NCBI GenBank assembly: GCA_017525235.1 | Contig: JAFXTC010000006.1 | Coordinates: 1-58,787 of the forward strand | From: Bacteroidaceae bacterium | Lineage (GTDB): Bacteria; Bacteroidota; Bacteroidia; Bacteroidales; Bacteroidaceae | Direction of reading: 5' to 3' | DNA length: 58,787 bases | Part shown: piece by piece, positions 1 to 8,313 of the stretch | How the letters are laid out: every line of letters begins with the position of its first letter | How positions within the stretch are numbered: position 1 is the first letter of the stretch | Notes under the pieces: model-generated | Told to the model about the DNA's origin: nothing | Databases searched by the model: none | The model's input: only the letters and a program-made list of their open reading frames with translations | Position numbers and translations under genes: made by a program

Positions 1-1
1 G

Positions 2-115
2 CTGGCGATGTACAACGGCCAGCGAGGACGGCTGAAGTGGCTCGGCAAGTTCTTCTACTATTACTATCCCGCCCACATGGCGGTAATAGGCCTGCTGGCC
101 CGTTGCTTCCAATAA
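2..115 (+). CDS. TraX-like membrane protein, C-terminal fragment (cut by window edge)
   Basis: The frame is open from the left edge and gives 37 residues ending FQ before TAA. The stretch YNGQRGR followed by an aromatic run (KFFYYYYPAHM) and a hydrophobic tail is the usual end of TraX-family proteins, which are polytopic membrane proteins named after the F-plasmid pilin acetylase and common as chromosomal genes in Bacteroidales. Only the last helix is visible, so the substrate cannot be inferred. It is the only gene near it on the plus strand; the next 220 bases hold no recognisable gene. Confidence 0.7.
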   Translation: MAMYNGQRGRLKWLGKFFYYYYPAHMAVIGLLARCFQ

Positions 116-335
116 CCGTGAGGTCGGCAACTTCCCTTGTTCAACTATGTCCACGATGTGGCAAAAATAAAGCCTCGTAAATTCCCTGCGGTAGAAATAC
201 GTCGCAAATTTATAGGAATTTTTCCGAAGCAACCAAAAACAGTCATCAAAGTGTTAAAAATAGAATATTGCTGATAATCAATAATTTAAAAATGGCTATT
301 CTTAGTTATTCATGGTTGTTCTTGACTGTCTAAAT
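116..335. other. Intergenic stretch without a recognised gene
   Basis: I see no supported coding region, hairpin terminator or TAnnTTTG box that can be tied to a gene here. The part from about 190 to 310 is AT-rich. The in-frame continuation of the neighbouring BspA-like gene meets TGA and then TAG directly, so the repeat protein does not continue into this stretch. Confidence 0.4.
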
Positions 336-644
336 TCAGTCACGGAAGGCAGAGCCGCTGATGCTGGTCACACTTCCTGGGATGGTGACAGATGTCAGGT
401 TACTGCAACCATAGAAGGCATAGCCGCCGATGCTTGTCACGCTATAAGTTTTGCCATTGAGAGTAACATATTCGGGAATATCGACAGAACCTGAGTATGA
501 ATTATAGTTTTGGTCTTTATAAGTCACTACGGCATTGCTACCAGATAAGTCGTAGTAGATACCGTCAATGTAAGTTAGGGAGGCAAAAGCGTTGAAAGAA
601 ATGAGTTGCACAAGTAGCGCAATAACAAAGATTTTAATTCTCAT
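336..644 (-). CDS. Short BspA-type leucine-rich-repeat surface protein, probably truncated
   Basis: The 102-residue product begins with a signal peptide (MRIKIFVIALL, then a small-residue end at FNAFAS). It continues with the entry domain of BspA/LRR_5 proteins, seen in the Y-DGIYYDL and GSVDIPEYV segments. One and a half repeats follow, of the form SIGGYAFYGCSNLTSVTIP. Family members usually carry many 23-residue repeats and act as adhesins or glycan-binding surface proteins. Here the frame stops within the second repeat at SAFRD, with a second stop two codons on. I therefore read it as a gene truncated at its 3' end. It may still be made and exported, but would lack most of the binding surface. 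Confidence 0.6.
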   Translation of the reverse strand: MRIKIFVIALLVQLISFNAFASLTYIDGIYYDLSGSNAVVTYKDQNYNSYSGSVDIPEYVTLNGKTYSVTSIGGYAFYGCSNLTSVTIPGSVTSISGSAFRD

Positions 645-647
645 GGT

Positions 648-830
648 TTACCCTCCGTAGTCTCTCAGTCCCAAAGAAGACCTAATTATATGTATGAAGC
701 GTGGAACTGTATCCACTTCTCCATCATGGGGTCCTGAGAAAACCTTGCACAGAAGATGTGGCTTAAGTCCACGCTTACGCATGGAAGCCATCATGTTCTC
801 TTGCTGTGCTTGAAATTTCTCAGGTTTCAT
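648..830 (-). CDS. Doubtful 60-residue ORF of unknown function
   Basis: This ORF lies 3 bases upstream of the BspA-like gene on the same strand. The product is basic and shows no signal peptide, membrane segment or family motif I recognise. The nucleotide stretch contains short self-complementary parts near 758-775. It could be a remnant of a longer gene or a chance frame. It is listed only because nothing else explains the interval. Confidence 0.2.
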   Translation of the reverse strand: MKPEKFQAQQENMMASMRKRGLKPHLLCKVFSGPHDGEVDTVPRFIHIIRSSLGLRDYGG

Positions 831-964
831 GATGCAAGACGAGCATAACGCTTCGTTTATTTTCCAATAAGATTTTTAACCTAACAGCCTAAAAAAGACC
901 ATATAGTCGTTGAAAAAATAGGAATAAGTAGAGAATCGGCAAAGAAAATGAAGAAAAAAGTTGT
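831..964. other. AT-rich intergenic stretch
   Basis: No gene is supported here. Short reading frames begin near 948 and 965 in different phases, and none resembles a known family. The region separates the doubtful minus-strand ORF from the small plus-strand coiled-coil ORF. Confidence 0.4.
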
Positions 965-1174
965 ATGGATTGGAAAAAAAGATGGAAGATGGCTGAAGGA
1001 TATGCCTATAACGAACTGAAACACGAAATAGAGAACCTCAAGGAAGAAATGAACGATATCCTTGCTGATCAGAACGATATTAACGAAACTACTCGTGCCC
1101 AGCTTGATGCCATTAGCACGGCTCTTATTGAACTAAGGCAAGGGTGGCAACAATCTGGTCGATTGCTTGGTTGA
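965..1174 (+). CDS. Small predicted coiled-coil ORF, low confidence
   Basis: The 69-residue product is almost entirely helical in character, with heptad-like spacing of L, I and M across roughly residues 18-58 (KHEIENLKEEM and onward), which suggests a short coiled coil. Its last 50 bases overlap the 3' end of the MalY-type aminotransferase on the opposite strand, so the two genes would converge tail to tail. No family is recognised. The strongly charged helical composition argues mildly for a real or recently lost gene, while the overlap argues against it. Confidence 0.3.
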   Translation: MDWKKRWKMAEGYAYNELKHEIENLKEEMNDILADQNDINETTRAQLDAISTALIELRQGWQQSGRLLG

Positions 1175-2303
1175 CGATAGAGCGGGGACAACCTACGTTC
1201 ATGCGCATGTAGCCCTTTCCGCCAGGGCCGAACATGGCACCTGAGTTGAGACCAATCTTGGCTTTGTTGGCAAAGAAATCATCCAACTCCTCTTGTGTCT
1301 GATAGCCTAAGCCTCTGCAATCCAGAAAGACGAGGAAGCTGGCTTGTGGACGGATGGGTACAATCTGCGGACATTCTTTTTCCAAACGTTCACAAAGCAA
1401 ATCGATATTGCCTTGCACGTACTCCAGCATCTGAGTCTTCCACTCCAATCCCTGCGGGCTGTAGCAAGCAGCAACGCAGTCGTAGGCAAAGACATTGCCA
1501 AGGTCGAAGTCGTTTCCCTCAATATAGGTAAAGAACTTTCTACGTTTCTTGGGCTCATAGACAATGGTCTGCGAGGCCACAATGCCAGGCATATTGAAAG
1601 TCTTACTGGGAGCCTGCAAGGTGATGCTGTTCTGTCGAGCCTCTTCGCTAACGCTGGCAAAGGGAATGTGGCGACGACCGCCTAAGAGCATATCGCAGTG
1701 AATCTCGTCGCTCACCACCAGAACGCCTTCTTCGGCACAGATATGAGCTACCTCTTGCAGTTGTTCACGCGTCCAACAGATGCCTGCAGGGTTGTGAGGG
1801 TTGCAGAGAATCATCATGCGACAGCCTTTGATATCGCGGCGCAGACTGTCCATATCCATCGTAAAGCTGTCCTTAGTGCGTACAAGCGAATTGAAGACAA
1901 TTTCTCTGCCGCTATGCTCCGGTACGATGCGGAAGGGATGATAGACAGGTTCCTGGATAAGAATCTTGTCGCCTGGCTGGGTAAAGCATTGAACGCAGAG
2001 ATAGATGCCGCAAACCACACCGGGGATGTAAGTGACTTCTTCGCGTTTTACGTCCATACCGAACTGCTCTTTGTTCCAACGGCAGATATTGTCCCAATAT
2101 GCATTGTGGCTGCAGGTATAGCCCAGAATACCTTGTTGCAGGCGTTGCTGCATGGCCTCCAGAACAAAGGGTGGGGTGCGGAAATCCATATCGGCCACCC
2201 ACATGGGAATGACATCCTTGCGACCACAGCACCAATCTACCTTGTCGTACTTCATACAGTCGGTACCAATGCGAGGAACTATCTCAGAGAAATCGTACTT
2301 CAT
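1125..2303 (-). CDS. patB: MalY/PatB-type PLP-dependent aminotransferase / cystathionine beta-lyase
   Basis: The 392-residue protein has the fold-type I aminotransferase landmarks. PMWVADMDF at residues 33-41 is the MalY/PatB signature, NPHNPAG lies at 168-174, SDEIHCD at 198-204, and the PLP lysine is K234 in SKTFN. Family members cleave the C-S bond of cystathionine or cysteine conjugates to give pyruvate, ammonia and a thiol, and some act as aminotransferases. The protein has no signal peptide, so it is cytoplasmic. It is the last gene of the eight-gene minus-strand run; the 34-base gap to the preceding FMN-binding gene is filled by a heptanucleotide array ending at the ATG. Sulfur chemistry matches the presence of sufE upstream, but the exact substrate is not shown. 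Confidence 0.9.
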   Translation of the reverse strand: MKYDFSEIVPRIGTDCMKYDKVDWCCGRKDVIPMWVADMDFRTPPFVLEAMQQRLQQGILGYTCSHNAYWDNICRWNKEQFGMDVKREEVTYIPGVVCGIYLCVQCFTQPGDKILIQEPVYHPFRIVPEHSGREIVFNSLVRTKDSFTMDMDSLRRDIKGCRMMILCNPHNPAGICWTREQLQEVAHICAEEGVLVVSDEIHCDMLLGGRRHIPFASVSEEARQNSITLQAPSKTFNMPGIVASQTIVYEPKKRRKFFTYIEGNDFDLGNVFAYDCVAACYSPQGLEWKTQMLEYVQGNIDLLCERLEKECPQIVPIRPQASFLVFLDCRGLGYQTQEELDDFFANKAKIGLNSGAMFGPGGKGYMRMNVGCPRSIVNQAIDQIVATLALVQ

Positions 2304-2305
2304 AG

Positions 2306-2333
2306 TTAGACTTTAGACCTTAGACTTTGGTCA
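2306..2333. repeat. Heptanucleotide array, TTAGACT type, four units
   Basis: The units are TTAGACT, TTAGACC, TTAGACT and TTGGTCA. They fill the gap between the FMN-binding gene stop (2338) and the aminotransferase start (2303). Confidence 0.85.
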
Positions 2334-2337
2334 AACA

Positions 2338-2724
2338 TTATTTGCTATTCTTGTTATAATAATCACAGCCTGCCTGGACGTTCTTCAAGAGCGCCTTGCT
2401 GGAGATGGTGGCACCTGTTACAGCATCCACTTTAGCTTTGGCGGCCTTCTTGACATCCATTCCCTCCCATTTGGGCAGCATCTCTTTCTTAATCATGGCC
2501 CAGTATTTGGGAGTTTCGGTGTTGCGCAAGGGTTTAACCTTATCTATTTTACCATCCTTGATGTAGATTTTCACGGGTACTACATCGGTATAGCCTTTGA
2601 CATTGGGGCAGAGGGTGGTGGTATTGACAACCACCATACCCTGCTCTTCTGAAATGGGGGTGTCCTGAACAAAACTCATGAGTGTGAGTGCCAGGACGGG
2701 TACAATTAGCAATCTTTTCTTCAT
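2338..2724 (-). CDS. Exported FMN-binding domain protein, likely covalently flavinylated
   Basis: The start is taken at ATG 2724, giving 128 residues, because a signal peptide (MKKRLLIVPVLALTLM) begins there and the upstream extension lies inside the aldo/keto reductase gene. The ATG shares its A with the TAA of that gene, suggesting translational coupling. The C-terminal half is an FMN_bind domain (PF04205), and DAVTGATISS near the end fits the threonine-containing motif that the flavin transferase ApbE modifies in NqrC/RnfG-like proteins. Such proteins carry electrons outside the cytoplasmic membrane. No apbE gene is in the window. The pairing with a Tat-exported Fe-S reductase suggests it is the redox partner of that enzyme; this is an inference. 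Confidence 0.85.
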   Translation of the reverse strand: MKKRLLIVPVLALTLMSFVQDTPISEEQGMVVVNTTTLCPNVKGYTDVVPVKIYIKDGKIDKVKPLRNTETPKYWAMIKKEMLPKWEGMDVKKAAKAKVDAVTGATISSKALLKNVQAGCDYYNKNSK

Positions 2725-4079
2725 TATCTTTTTCTTAATATTTCTGCAATGCGGCCCATCTGGTTGGGTATACGTATGTGCTGCGGACACTTGGGAAGGC
2801 ACGCTTCACAGTCGGTACACTTTGTGGCCCATTGCTTCTTGTTGAGTCCTTTCTGGAACATCTTATTAACAGCATCGAGACGCTTTTGGTAGTCTGGCGA
2901 TGTCTTATCGGGTAACGGTAGCACGTCATCATTAACGGCTTTGTTGTAAACCGAGAAGTTTCCTGGGATATCCAGACCGAAGGCACAAGGCATACAGTAC
3001 TTGCAATCGGTGCAGGGAATCACGGGCACGCCATTCATCTTGTCTGCAATCTTAGCCATGAGAGTATTCTCGCTATCGGTACAGGGGTCGAGTGGTGCAA
3101 AGGTGGCAACGTTCTCCTGCAGAACCTCCATAGTAGTCATGCCAGAAAGAACTGTCAGCACATTGGGATAGGAACCCACCCAACGGAAAGCCCAACGGGC
3201 AGGAGAGTCGGAGGGACGAACTTCCTTCATCATGCTTTGAACGTCTTCCGGTACTCTTGCCAAACGACCACCCAAAAGTGGCTCCATGATAACGCACTGA
3301 ATACCGGCTTTCTCCAACTTGTTATACAGATACTCGGCATCAGTGTTGCCCCTACGAGAGTCGGCATGACGCCAGTCTATGTAGTTCATCTGAATCTGTA
3401 CGAAATCCCACTCGAAATCATCGTTGTTGTCAATCAGATAGTCGAAGGTCTCGATACTCCCGTGGAAGGAGAAGCCCAGGTTGCGGATGCGTCCGGCCTT
3501 GCGTTCCTGCTGAAGGAACTCAACAATGCCGTTTTCCTCGAAGCGAGCCTTAAATTCATCGGGTCCCTTGCCGCCTACGCTGTGCAACAGGTAGTAGTCG
3601 ATATAATCCACTTTCAATTTCTCCATGGAGCTTTGGAGCATCTTTTTGGCACTCTCAAGATTCCATTGGTCGCGACCAAAGTTGGAAAGCTTGGTAGCTA
3701 CGAAGTACTTGTCGCGTGGATGGCGTGAAAGCGCAATGCCTACTGCCTCCTCTGAGCGTCCGCCATGATAGACGGGTGCGGTATCAAAGTAGTTAACACC
3801 ATGGGAAAGTGCATAGTCAACCTCTTGGTTCACCATATCCTGATTAATGGTACGGTTGTTGGACGGAAGTCGCATCATACCATATCCAAGTAGCGAAACT
3901 TTGTCGCCTGTTCTGCGATTTTCACGGATGGCCATCTTGGCGAGGTCTACAGTCTCATCTTCGGGCTTGCCAAAGGTGCTCAGCGGTGCCATAGCCATCA
4001 TTCCTACTGCTGATGCGCCACCCCATCCTAATCTCTTGAGGAATTCGCGGCGACTTCTGTTCTGTTTGTTCTCTGCCAT
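2724..4079 (-). CDS. Tat-exported aldo/keto reductase with two C-terminal Fe-S motifs
   Basis: This 451-residue protein starts with a twin-arginine signal (SRREFLKR at residues 9-16, followed by a hydrophobic alanine/glycine segment). An aldo/keto reductase barrel follows, with the catalytic surroundings DTAPVYHGG and KLSNFGRDQW. At the end are cysteine motifs CTDCKYCMPC from C356 and CTDCEACLPKCP from C421, which would hold Fe-S clusters. Family members of this fused type are widespread in Bacteroidales. Tat export means the protein folds and takes up its cofactors before crossing the membrane. It overlaps the FMN-binding gene by one base, which supports a shared extracytoplasmic redox function. 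The substrate is unknown. Confidence 0.88.
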   Translation of the reverse strand: MAENKQNRSRREFLKRLGWGGASAVGMMAMAPLSTFGKPEDETVDLAKMAIRENRRTGDKVSLLGYGMMRLPSNNRTINQDMVNQEVDYALSHGVNYFDTAPVYHGGRSEEAVGIALSRHPRDKYFVATKLSNFGRDQWNLESAKKMLQSSMEKLKVDYIDYYLLHSVGGKGPDEFKARFEENGIVEFLQQERKAGRIRNLGFSFHGSIETFDYLIDNNDDFEWDFVQIQMNYIDWRHADSRRGNTDAEYLYNKLEKAGIQCVIMEPLLGGRLARVPEDVQSMMKEVRPSDSPARWAFRWVGSYPNVLTVLSGMTTMEVLQENVATFAPLDPCTDSENTLMAKIADKMNGVPVIPCTDCKYCMPCAFGLDIPGNFSVYNKAVNDDVLPLPDKTSPDYQKRLDAVNKMFQKGLNKKQWATKCTDCEACLPKCPQHIRIPNQMGRIAEILRKR

Positions 4080-4105
4080 ACTAGTTCAATAAGTTAATGA
4101 ATGAT

Positions 4106-5101
4106 TTATGATGCTTTTAAAAGTTGTCTGATGTCTTCTATAATGGTGAATAGTTCATCAACCTTCTCTGCTCTGAGCATACGTATGCGTGTCTCGCGAA
4201 AGTTAGGAATACCCTTGAAGATGGGCGTTGCTGCCAAATGCCGACGGATATGCAAGATGCCTCTGTACTCGTCTATTCGCTCAACGGAAGTAAGAACTTG
4301 CTGTTTAAGGATGTCTATCTTTTGGTCAAGAGAGAGCGGTTTCTCTGGATGTGCAATCTCGTGGAAAATCCAAGGACGGCCAAAGGTGGCGCGGCCTATC
4401 ATGACGGCATCCACACCATAGCGGTTGAAGCACTCCTGGGCTCGTTCTGCTGTGGTGATATCTCCATTTCCAATGATGGGTATGTGCATACGTGGGTTCG
4501 CCTTTACGGCACCTATGAGGGTCCAGTCGGCCTCGCCCGTATACATCTGTGCTCGTGTACGGCCATGCAAGGTAAGCGCTTGAATGCCACAATCCTGCAG
4601 ACGTTCTGCCAAATCGACTATGAAAGGCGTACCAGAAGGAAGGTAGAGCGATTTCTCGTCCCAGCCCAAGCGTGTCTTTACTGTAACGGGTGTGTTAGGA
4701 ACCGCATCCACTACGGCGCGAGTAATATCCAAAAGCAAAGGAACATTCTGCAACATACCACTTCCGGCTCCTTTTCTTGCTACCTTCTTGACGGGACATC
4801 CGAAGTTAAGGTCGAGCACATCGGGATGTGCCTGGTCAACGACAATCTTGGCTGCTTCGCGTACAGAGTCAACATCACGACCATATATTTGAATAGCCAC
4901 AGGCCGCTCATCGGGGCAGACCTGCAGTTTCTGAAGACTCTTGTTGACAAGGCGAATGAGAGCGTCGCTTGAAACGAACTCGGAATATACCATAGCAGCT
5001 CCCATCTGCCGACAGAGCAGACGGAAGCCAATGTCTGTGACATCCTCCATGGGTGCCAACAGAACGGGACGTTCCCCAAGATTAACGTTTCCGATGTTCA
5101 A
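4106..5101 (-). CDS. dusB: tRNA-dihydrouridine synthase (DusB-like)
   Basis: The 331-residue FMN enzyme reduces specific uridines of tRNA to dihydrouridine. Seen in sequence: APMEDVTD at 16-23 (FMN-binding start of the barrel), the catalytic cysteine C102 in LNFGCPVKKV, the KTRLGWD segment and HGRTRAQMY, all typical of Dus proteins. The length is normal. It lies between sufE and the aldo/keto reductase, 26 bases from the latter. A heptanucleotide array of the GGTTAGC type sits just upstream of its start codon, where a ribosome-binding site would be expected. Confidence 0.95.
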   Translation of the reverse strand: MNIGNVNLGERPVLLAPMEDVTDIGFRLLCRQMGAAMVYSEFVSSDALIRLVNKSLQKLQVCPDERPVAIQIYGRDVDSVREAAKIVVDQAHPDVLDLNFGCPVKKVARKGAGSGMLQNVPLLLDITRAVVDAVPNTPVTVKTRLGWDEKSLYLPSGTPFIVDLAERLQDCGIQALTLHGRTRAQMYTGEADWTLIGAVKANPRMHIPIIGNGDITTAERAQECFNRYGVDAVMIGRATFGRPWIFHEIAHPEKPLSLDQKIDILKQQVLTSVERIDEYRGILHIRRHLAATPIFKGIPNFRETRIRMLRAEKVDELFTIIEDIRQLLKAS

Positions 5102-5104
5102 AGC

Positions 5105-5126
5105 GGTTAATGGTTAGCGGTTAGCG
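5105..5126. repeat. Heptanucleotide array, GGTTAGC type, three units
   Basis: The units are GGTTAAT, GGTTAGC and GGTTAGC, immediately upstream of the dusB start codon on the minus strand. A second short pair (GTTTAAT, GGTTAAT) lies at 5162-5175 across the stop codon of sufE, so that its last residues INH are encoded by repeat units. Confidence 0.75.
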
Positions 5127-5163
5127 AAACCTTATTAATATGACACCTTTTATCGGTAAAAGT

Positions 5164-5586
5164 TTAATGGTTAATGGATTTAAACGCAAGAGCATAAAGC
5201 TTCATTTGCTTAAGCATAGCCAAGAGGCCATTGCTACGCGTGGGCGAAAGATGCTCGCGCAGACCAATCTTCTCAATGAAGTAGAGGTCGGCATCCAGAA
5301 TCTCCTGTGGTGTGTGGTCACTCAACACCCGAATGAGCAAGGCCACTATACCTTTTACTATAAGGGCATCGCTCTCTGCCTGAAAGTGAAGAAGTCCGTC
5401 TTGCATGTCGGCTTGCAGCCAAACACGACTCTGGCATCCGTCTATCAGGTTTTGTTCCGTCTTGTATTTGTTGTCGAGAGGAGGCTGCTCACTGCCCAAG
5501 TCTATGAGCAACTGGTAGCGATCCATCCAATCGTCGAAGTCGGAAAATTCCTCGATTATCTCGTCTTGTATCTCGTTAATTGTCAT
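5164..5586 (-). CDS. sufE: SufE-family sulfur acceptor protein
   Basis: The 140-residue cytoplasmic protein matches SufE, which takes sulfane sulfur from the cysteine desulfurase SufS and hands it to the SufBCD scaffold for Fe-S cluster assembly. The acceptor cysteine is C51 in IDGCQSRVW, the family signature. The length is normal. Its ATG overlaps the TGA of the M28 peptidase gene as ATGA, so translation is probably coupled. The last codons and stop lie in a short heptanucleotide array. No sufS or sufBCD genes are in the window; the Fe-S aldo/keto reductase two genes downstream is one possible client. Confidence 0.92.
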   Translation of the reverse strand: MTINEIQDEIIEEFSDFDDWMDRYQLLIDLGSEQPPLDNKYKTEQNLIDGCQSRVWLQADMQDGLLHFQAESDALIVKGIVALLIRVLSDHTPQEILDADLYFIEKIGLREHLSPTRSNGLLAMLKQMKLYALAFKSINH

Positions 5587-6575
5587 AGTTCTTCGTTATA
5601 AATAATTTGCGTAAGCGTTTGTCCAACAGCCTCCAACACATTGGGGTCAATATTCTCTGGTGTATCATTAACTGTGTGCCAGGTAGGTCCAAAGCTGCTG
5701 GGGCCGTCTGTGAAGTTCGGCACAATGTCGATGCAAGGTACGCGGGCATAGCGGTTCACGTTTACGTGGTCATCCATCAGGAAACCGCCCTCTTTGTTCA
5801 ATGGGAAATAGTGTCCGTAACCAATCTGGTTTGCTAAACGCCAAACCAGGCTTACTATGGGTTGTGCATATTCCTGGCTGACCTTCTCGGCAGGGAAGAC
5901 GCTGCCTCTGCCACCAACCATATCAAGCAGGATTCCATAACGGGCACAATAATTGTTCTCACGTGATTTTTCTGCCCAGAATTTAGAACCTAAGCACCAT
6001 GTGTGGCTGGTAGATTCTTCTGTCTCAGCCCACTGGGGAGTTCCCATATCTTCGGCATCAAAGCAAACGAAGTCGACCCCAACCTTAACTGGCTTTTGTT
6101 GCAGGAGACGACACAATTCCATCATCATTGCTACACCGCTGGCACCATCATTAGCAGCCAAGATGGGTTTGCGATGGTTCTTTTCGTCTTCGTCGTTATC
6201 GGCCCAGGGACGACTGTCCCAATGGGCACAGAAGAGAATACGGTCGGCATTCTCGGGGTTTACCTTAGCTATAATATTGCAGGCCTGTAGTACCGTACCA
6301 TCCCAAATGGTAACATTGCAGGGTTGCTCTTCAACACTTGCTCCCAAACGCAGGAATTGTTCTACAAGGTACTGACGACATTGGTCTGACTCTTTGGACC
6401 CCGTAACACGGGGACCGAAGTTGCACTGCTCTTGAATGTATTTCATACAAGTGTCGGTGTTGAAAGTAGGACAGGATGCCAAAGCAATGGTATCGGGGCC
6501 TCCAACGTTTCTTTTGGTGTTTCCGCCGCATGCAGAAAGAATACAAGTCAAGACAGCCAATAGAATGTATCTCAT
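5583..6575 (-). CDS. M28-family lipoprotein, glutaminyl-cyclase-like
   Basis: The 330-residue product has a lipoprotein signal peptide ending in the lipobox LSAC (lipidated C16). It then has the M28 zinc fold: FCAHWDSRPWAD with the first metal histidine and aspartate, AANDGASGVA, and FDAEDMG. This order resembles animal and bacterial type glutaminyl-peptide cyclases as much as aminopeptidases. The first would form N-terminal pyroglutamate on exported proteins; in Bacteroidales such cyclization is known to protect periplasmic proteins whose signal peptides end before Gln. The likely location is the periplasmic face of a membrane. It sits between the dipeptidase fusion (15-base gap) and sufE (4-base overlap). 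Confidence 0.85.
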   Translation of the reverse strand: MRYILLAVLTCILSACGGNTKRNVGGPDTIALASCPTFNTDTCMKYIQEQCNFGPRVTGSKESDQCRQYLVEQFLRLGASVEEQPCNVTIWDGTVLQACNIIAKVNPENADRILFCAHWDSRPWADNDEDEKNHRKPILAANDGASGVAMMMELCRLLQQKPVKVGVDFVCFDAEDMGTPQWAETEESTSHTWCLGSKFWAEKSRENNYCARYGILLDMVGGRGSVFPAEKVSQEYAQPIVSLVWRLANQIGYGHYFPLNKEGGFLMDDHVNVNRYARVPCIDIVPNFTDGPSSFGPTWHTVNDTPENIDPNVLEAVGQTLTQIIYNEEL

Positions 6576-6590
6576 AAATTATGTATATGC

Positions 6591-8306
6591 TTAAATAGTT
6601 TTTATTTGATTCATTACGCGGAGGAAGTTACCTCCCCAAATCATCTGTATCTGTTCTTCGGAGTAGCGTTCCTGCAGGAGACGACGTGTGAAGTTGATAA
6701 CTTCGGAGGCATTGGCCATACCGGGAACGCCACCATCGCCATCGAAGTCTGTTCCGATGCCCACATGTTCAATACCCATGACATTGACCATGTGATTAAG
6801 ATGTTCTACGGCATCGAGAATAGTAGCTTGGCCATCGGTACGCAAAAATCCGTTGTACATGGTTACTTGCGCTACGCCTCCCTTTTGTGCCAAAGCTTTC
6901 ATCTGCTCGTCTGTAAGGTTGCGGGGATGGTCGCAAAGGGCTCGTGCGCTGCTATGGCTGCAAACGATGGGTTGACGGCTTACCTCGAGTGCATCGTAGA
7001 AACTGGATTCAGCAGCATGACTAAGGTCGACCATTATCCCCAACCGGTTCATCTCCTGAACAACCTTTTCGCCAAATGTACTCAGTCCGCCATGTTCGGC
7101 ATTTCCTTTGGCTGAGTCGCAAATATCGTTATCGCCGTTGTGGCAAAGTGTCATGTAAACGATGCCTCGTTTCGCAAAATGTTCCAGTAGGCTAAGGTCT
7201 TTTCCTATGGCATAGCCGTTCTCTATTCCCAACATAATGGCTTTTTTGCCAGCTCGTTTAAGGCGTGCAATATCGGCAGGTGTATAGGCAATATCCACGG
7301 CGGTACAGTTGGCGGCCACCATCTCTTCTATTTGCGTAAGGATACGATTGGCCTTTGCTGTTGCTGCCAAAAGTGATTCCTCGTCGCGCTCCCCTTGTTT
7401 TAGGTAAGCTACCATGATAGAAGCATCTAAGAAGCCTTCTCTCATCTTAGGCAGGTCAACGAGGACTTTGTCGGTTCGCTTGGCAAACATATCGGCAGTG
7501 AAGCCTTCAGAGAAGAACATGGGCGTATCACAATGACTGTCGAGTGTGATGATGCGGCTATGAATGCGTTTTGCTTCTGCAAAGGATGAGGCTTCTGAAA
7601 TGAGCCATTCAAAAAGTGGCATCATGTAACGGTCGCCTCTGGTAATGAAGCACTCGGGGTGCCACTGAACACCAATGATGCTCTTGAACTCGTTACTTTC
7701 TACCGCTTCAATTACGCCATCTGTAGCTTTGGCTGAAACCTTCAAAAAAGAACCTGGGCTGCGTACCGCTTGATGATGGAAGGAGTTGACGGGTAACCCC
7801 TTTTCTTTCGCTTCTGGAAAGAGGCGGGCAAGCGTGCTCTCTGCTTCCAGTTTAACAGAATGAGAGGCATAAGCACGGTCTAAATCTTGGTCGTGCTTTA
7901 CAAGTGGTGCCCCAGAATATTGTGTGTTAAGGTCTTGGTAAAGCGTTCCGCCAAGAGCGGCCACAAGAACCTGAATACCTCTACAGATGCCTAGCAGGGG
8001 TATTTGCCGGTTATAAGCTTCGCGTACCAAAAGTAATTCCATCTCGTCGCGCTGCGGACAGATGCTATGCAAACCGGGGATGGGTTCCTCGCCCAACAAG
8101 AGCGGGTTGATGTCACCTCCTCCAGAAAGAAGAATACCATCAACTCTGTCGAGTGTCTGACAAAGAGCATCGGCATCATTGTAGGGAGGAAGCACAAAGG
8201 GAATCCCTCCAGCTTGCAAAACGGACTCGTAGTAACCCTGTGCCAACTCGCATCCTTTGGTGCCAAAGTTGCCACTAATGCCTATTATAGGGCGTGCTGC
8301 TTGCAT
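6591..8306 (-). CDS. Fusion of class I glutamine amidotransferase (C26) and M19 renal-type dipeptidase
   Basis: Two enzymes are joined in 571 residues. Residues 1 to about 235 form a gamma-glutamyl hydrolase/PuuD-like amidotransferase with catalytic C108 (GICRGIQV) and the HPE of VQWHPEC. From about residue 245 there is an M19 membrane-dipeptidase barrel with the metal motif LDSHCDTP, then CHNGDND, VDLSHA, CSHSSARAL and GTDFDGDGG. The first half cuts gamma-glutamyl bonds, the second cuts dipeptides. Together they could dismantle gamma-glutamyl peptides such as glutathione-type or peptidoglycan-type fragments. This fusion recurs in Bacteroidetes. No signal peptide is seen. The gene starts 7 bases after the Lrp gene, which may control it. 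Confidence 0.9.
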   Translation of the reverse strand: MQAARPIIGISGNFGTKGCELAQGYYESVLQAGGIPFVLPPYNDADALCQTLDRVDGILLSGGGDINPLLLGEEPIPGLHSICPQRDEMELLLVREAYNRQIPLLGICRGIQVLVAALGGTLYQDLNTQYSGAPLVKHDQDLDRAYASHSVKLEAESTLARLFPEAKEKGLPVNSFHHQAVRSPGSFLKVSAKATDGVIEAVESNEFKSIIGVQWHPECFITRGDRYMMPLFEWLISEASSFAEAKRIHSRIITLDSHCDTPMFFSEGFTADMFAKRTDKVLVDLPKMREGFLDASIMVAYLKQGERDEESLLAATAKANRILTQIEEMVAANCTAVDIAYTPADIARLKRAGKKAIMLGIENGYAIGKDLSLLEHFAKRGIVYMTLCHNGDNDICDSAKGNAEHGGLSTFGEKVVQEMNRLGIMVDLSHAAESSFYDALEVSRQPIVCSHSSARALCDHPRNLTDEQMKALAQKGGVAQVTMYNGFLRTDGQATILDAVEHLNHMVNVMGIEHVGIGTDFDGDGGVPGMANASEVINFTRRLLQERYSEEQIQMIWGGNFLRVMNQIKTI

Positions 8307-8313
8307 ACTGGGT

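Noticed and set aside
1698-2309. 203-residue plus-strand frame opposite the aminotransferase
   Set aside because: It is a mirror frame of a strongly conserved PLP enzyme; similar long mirror frames occur opposite the CotH gene (32958-34496) and others.
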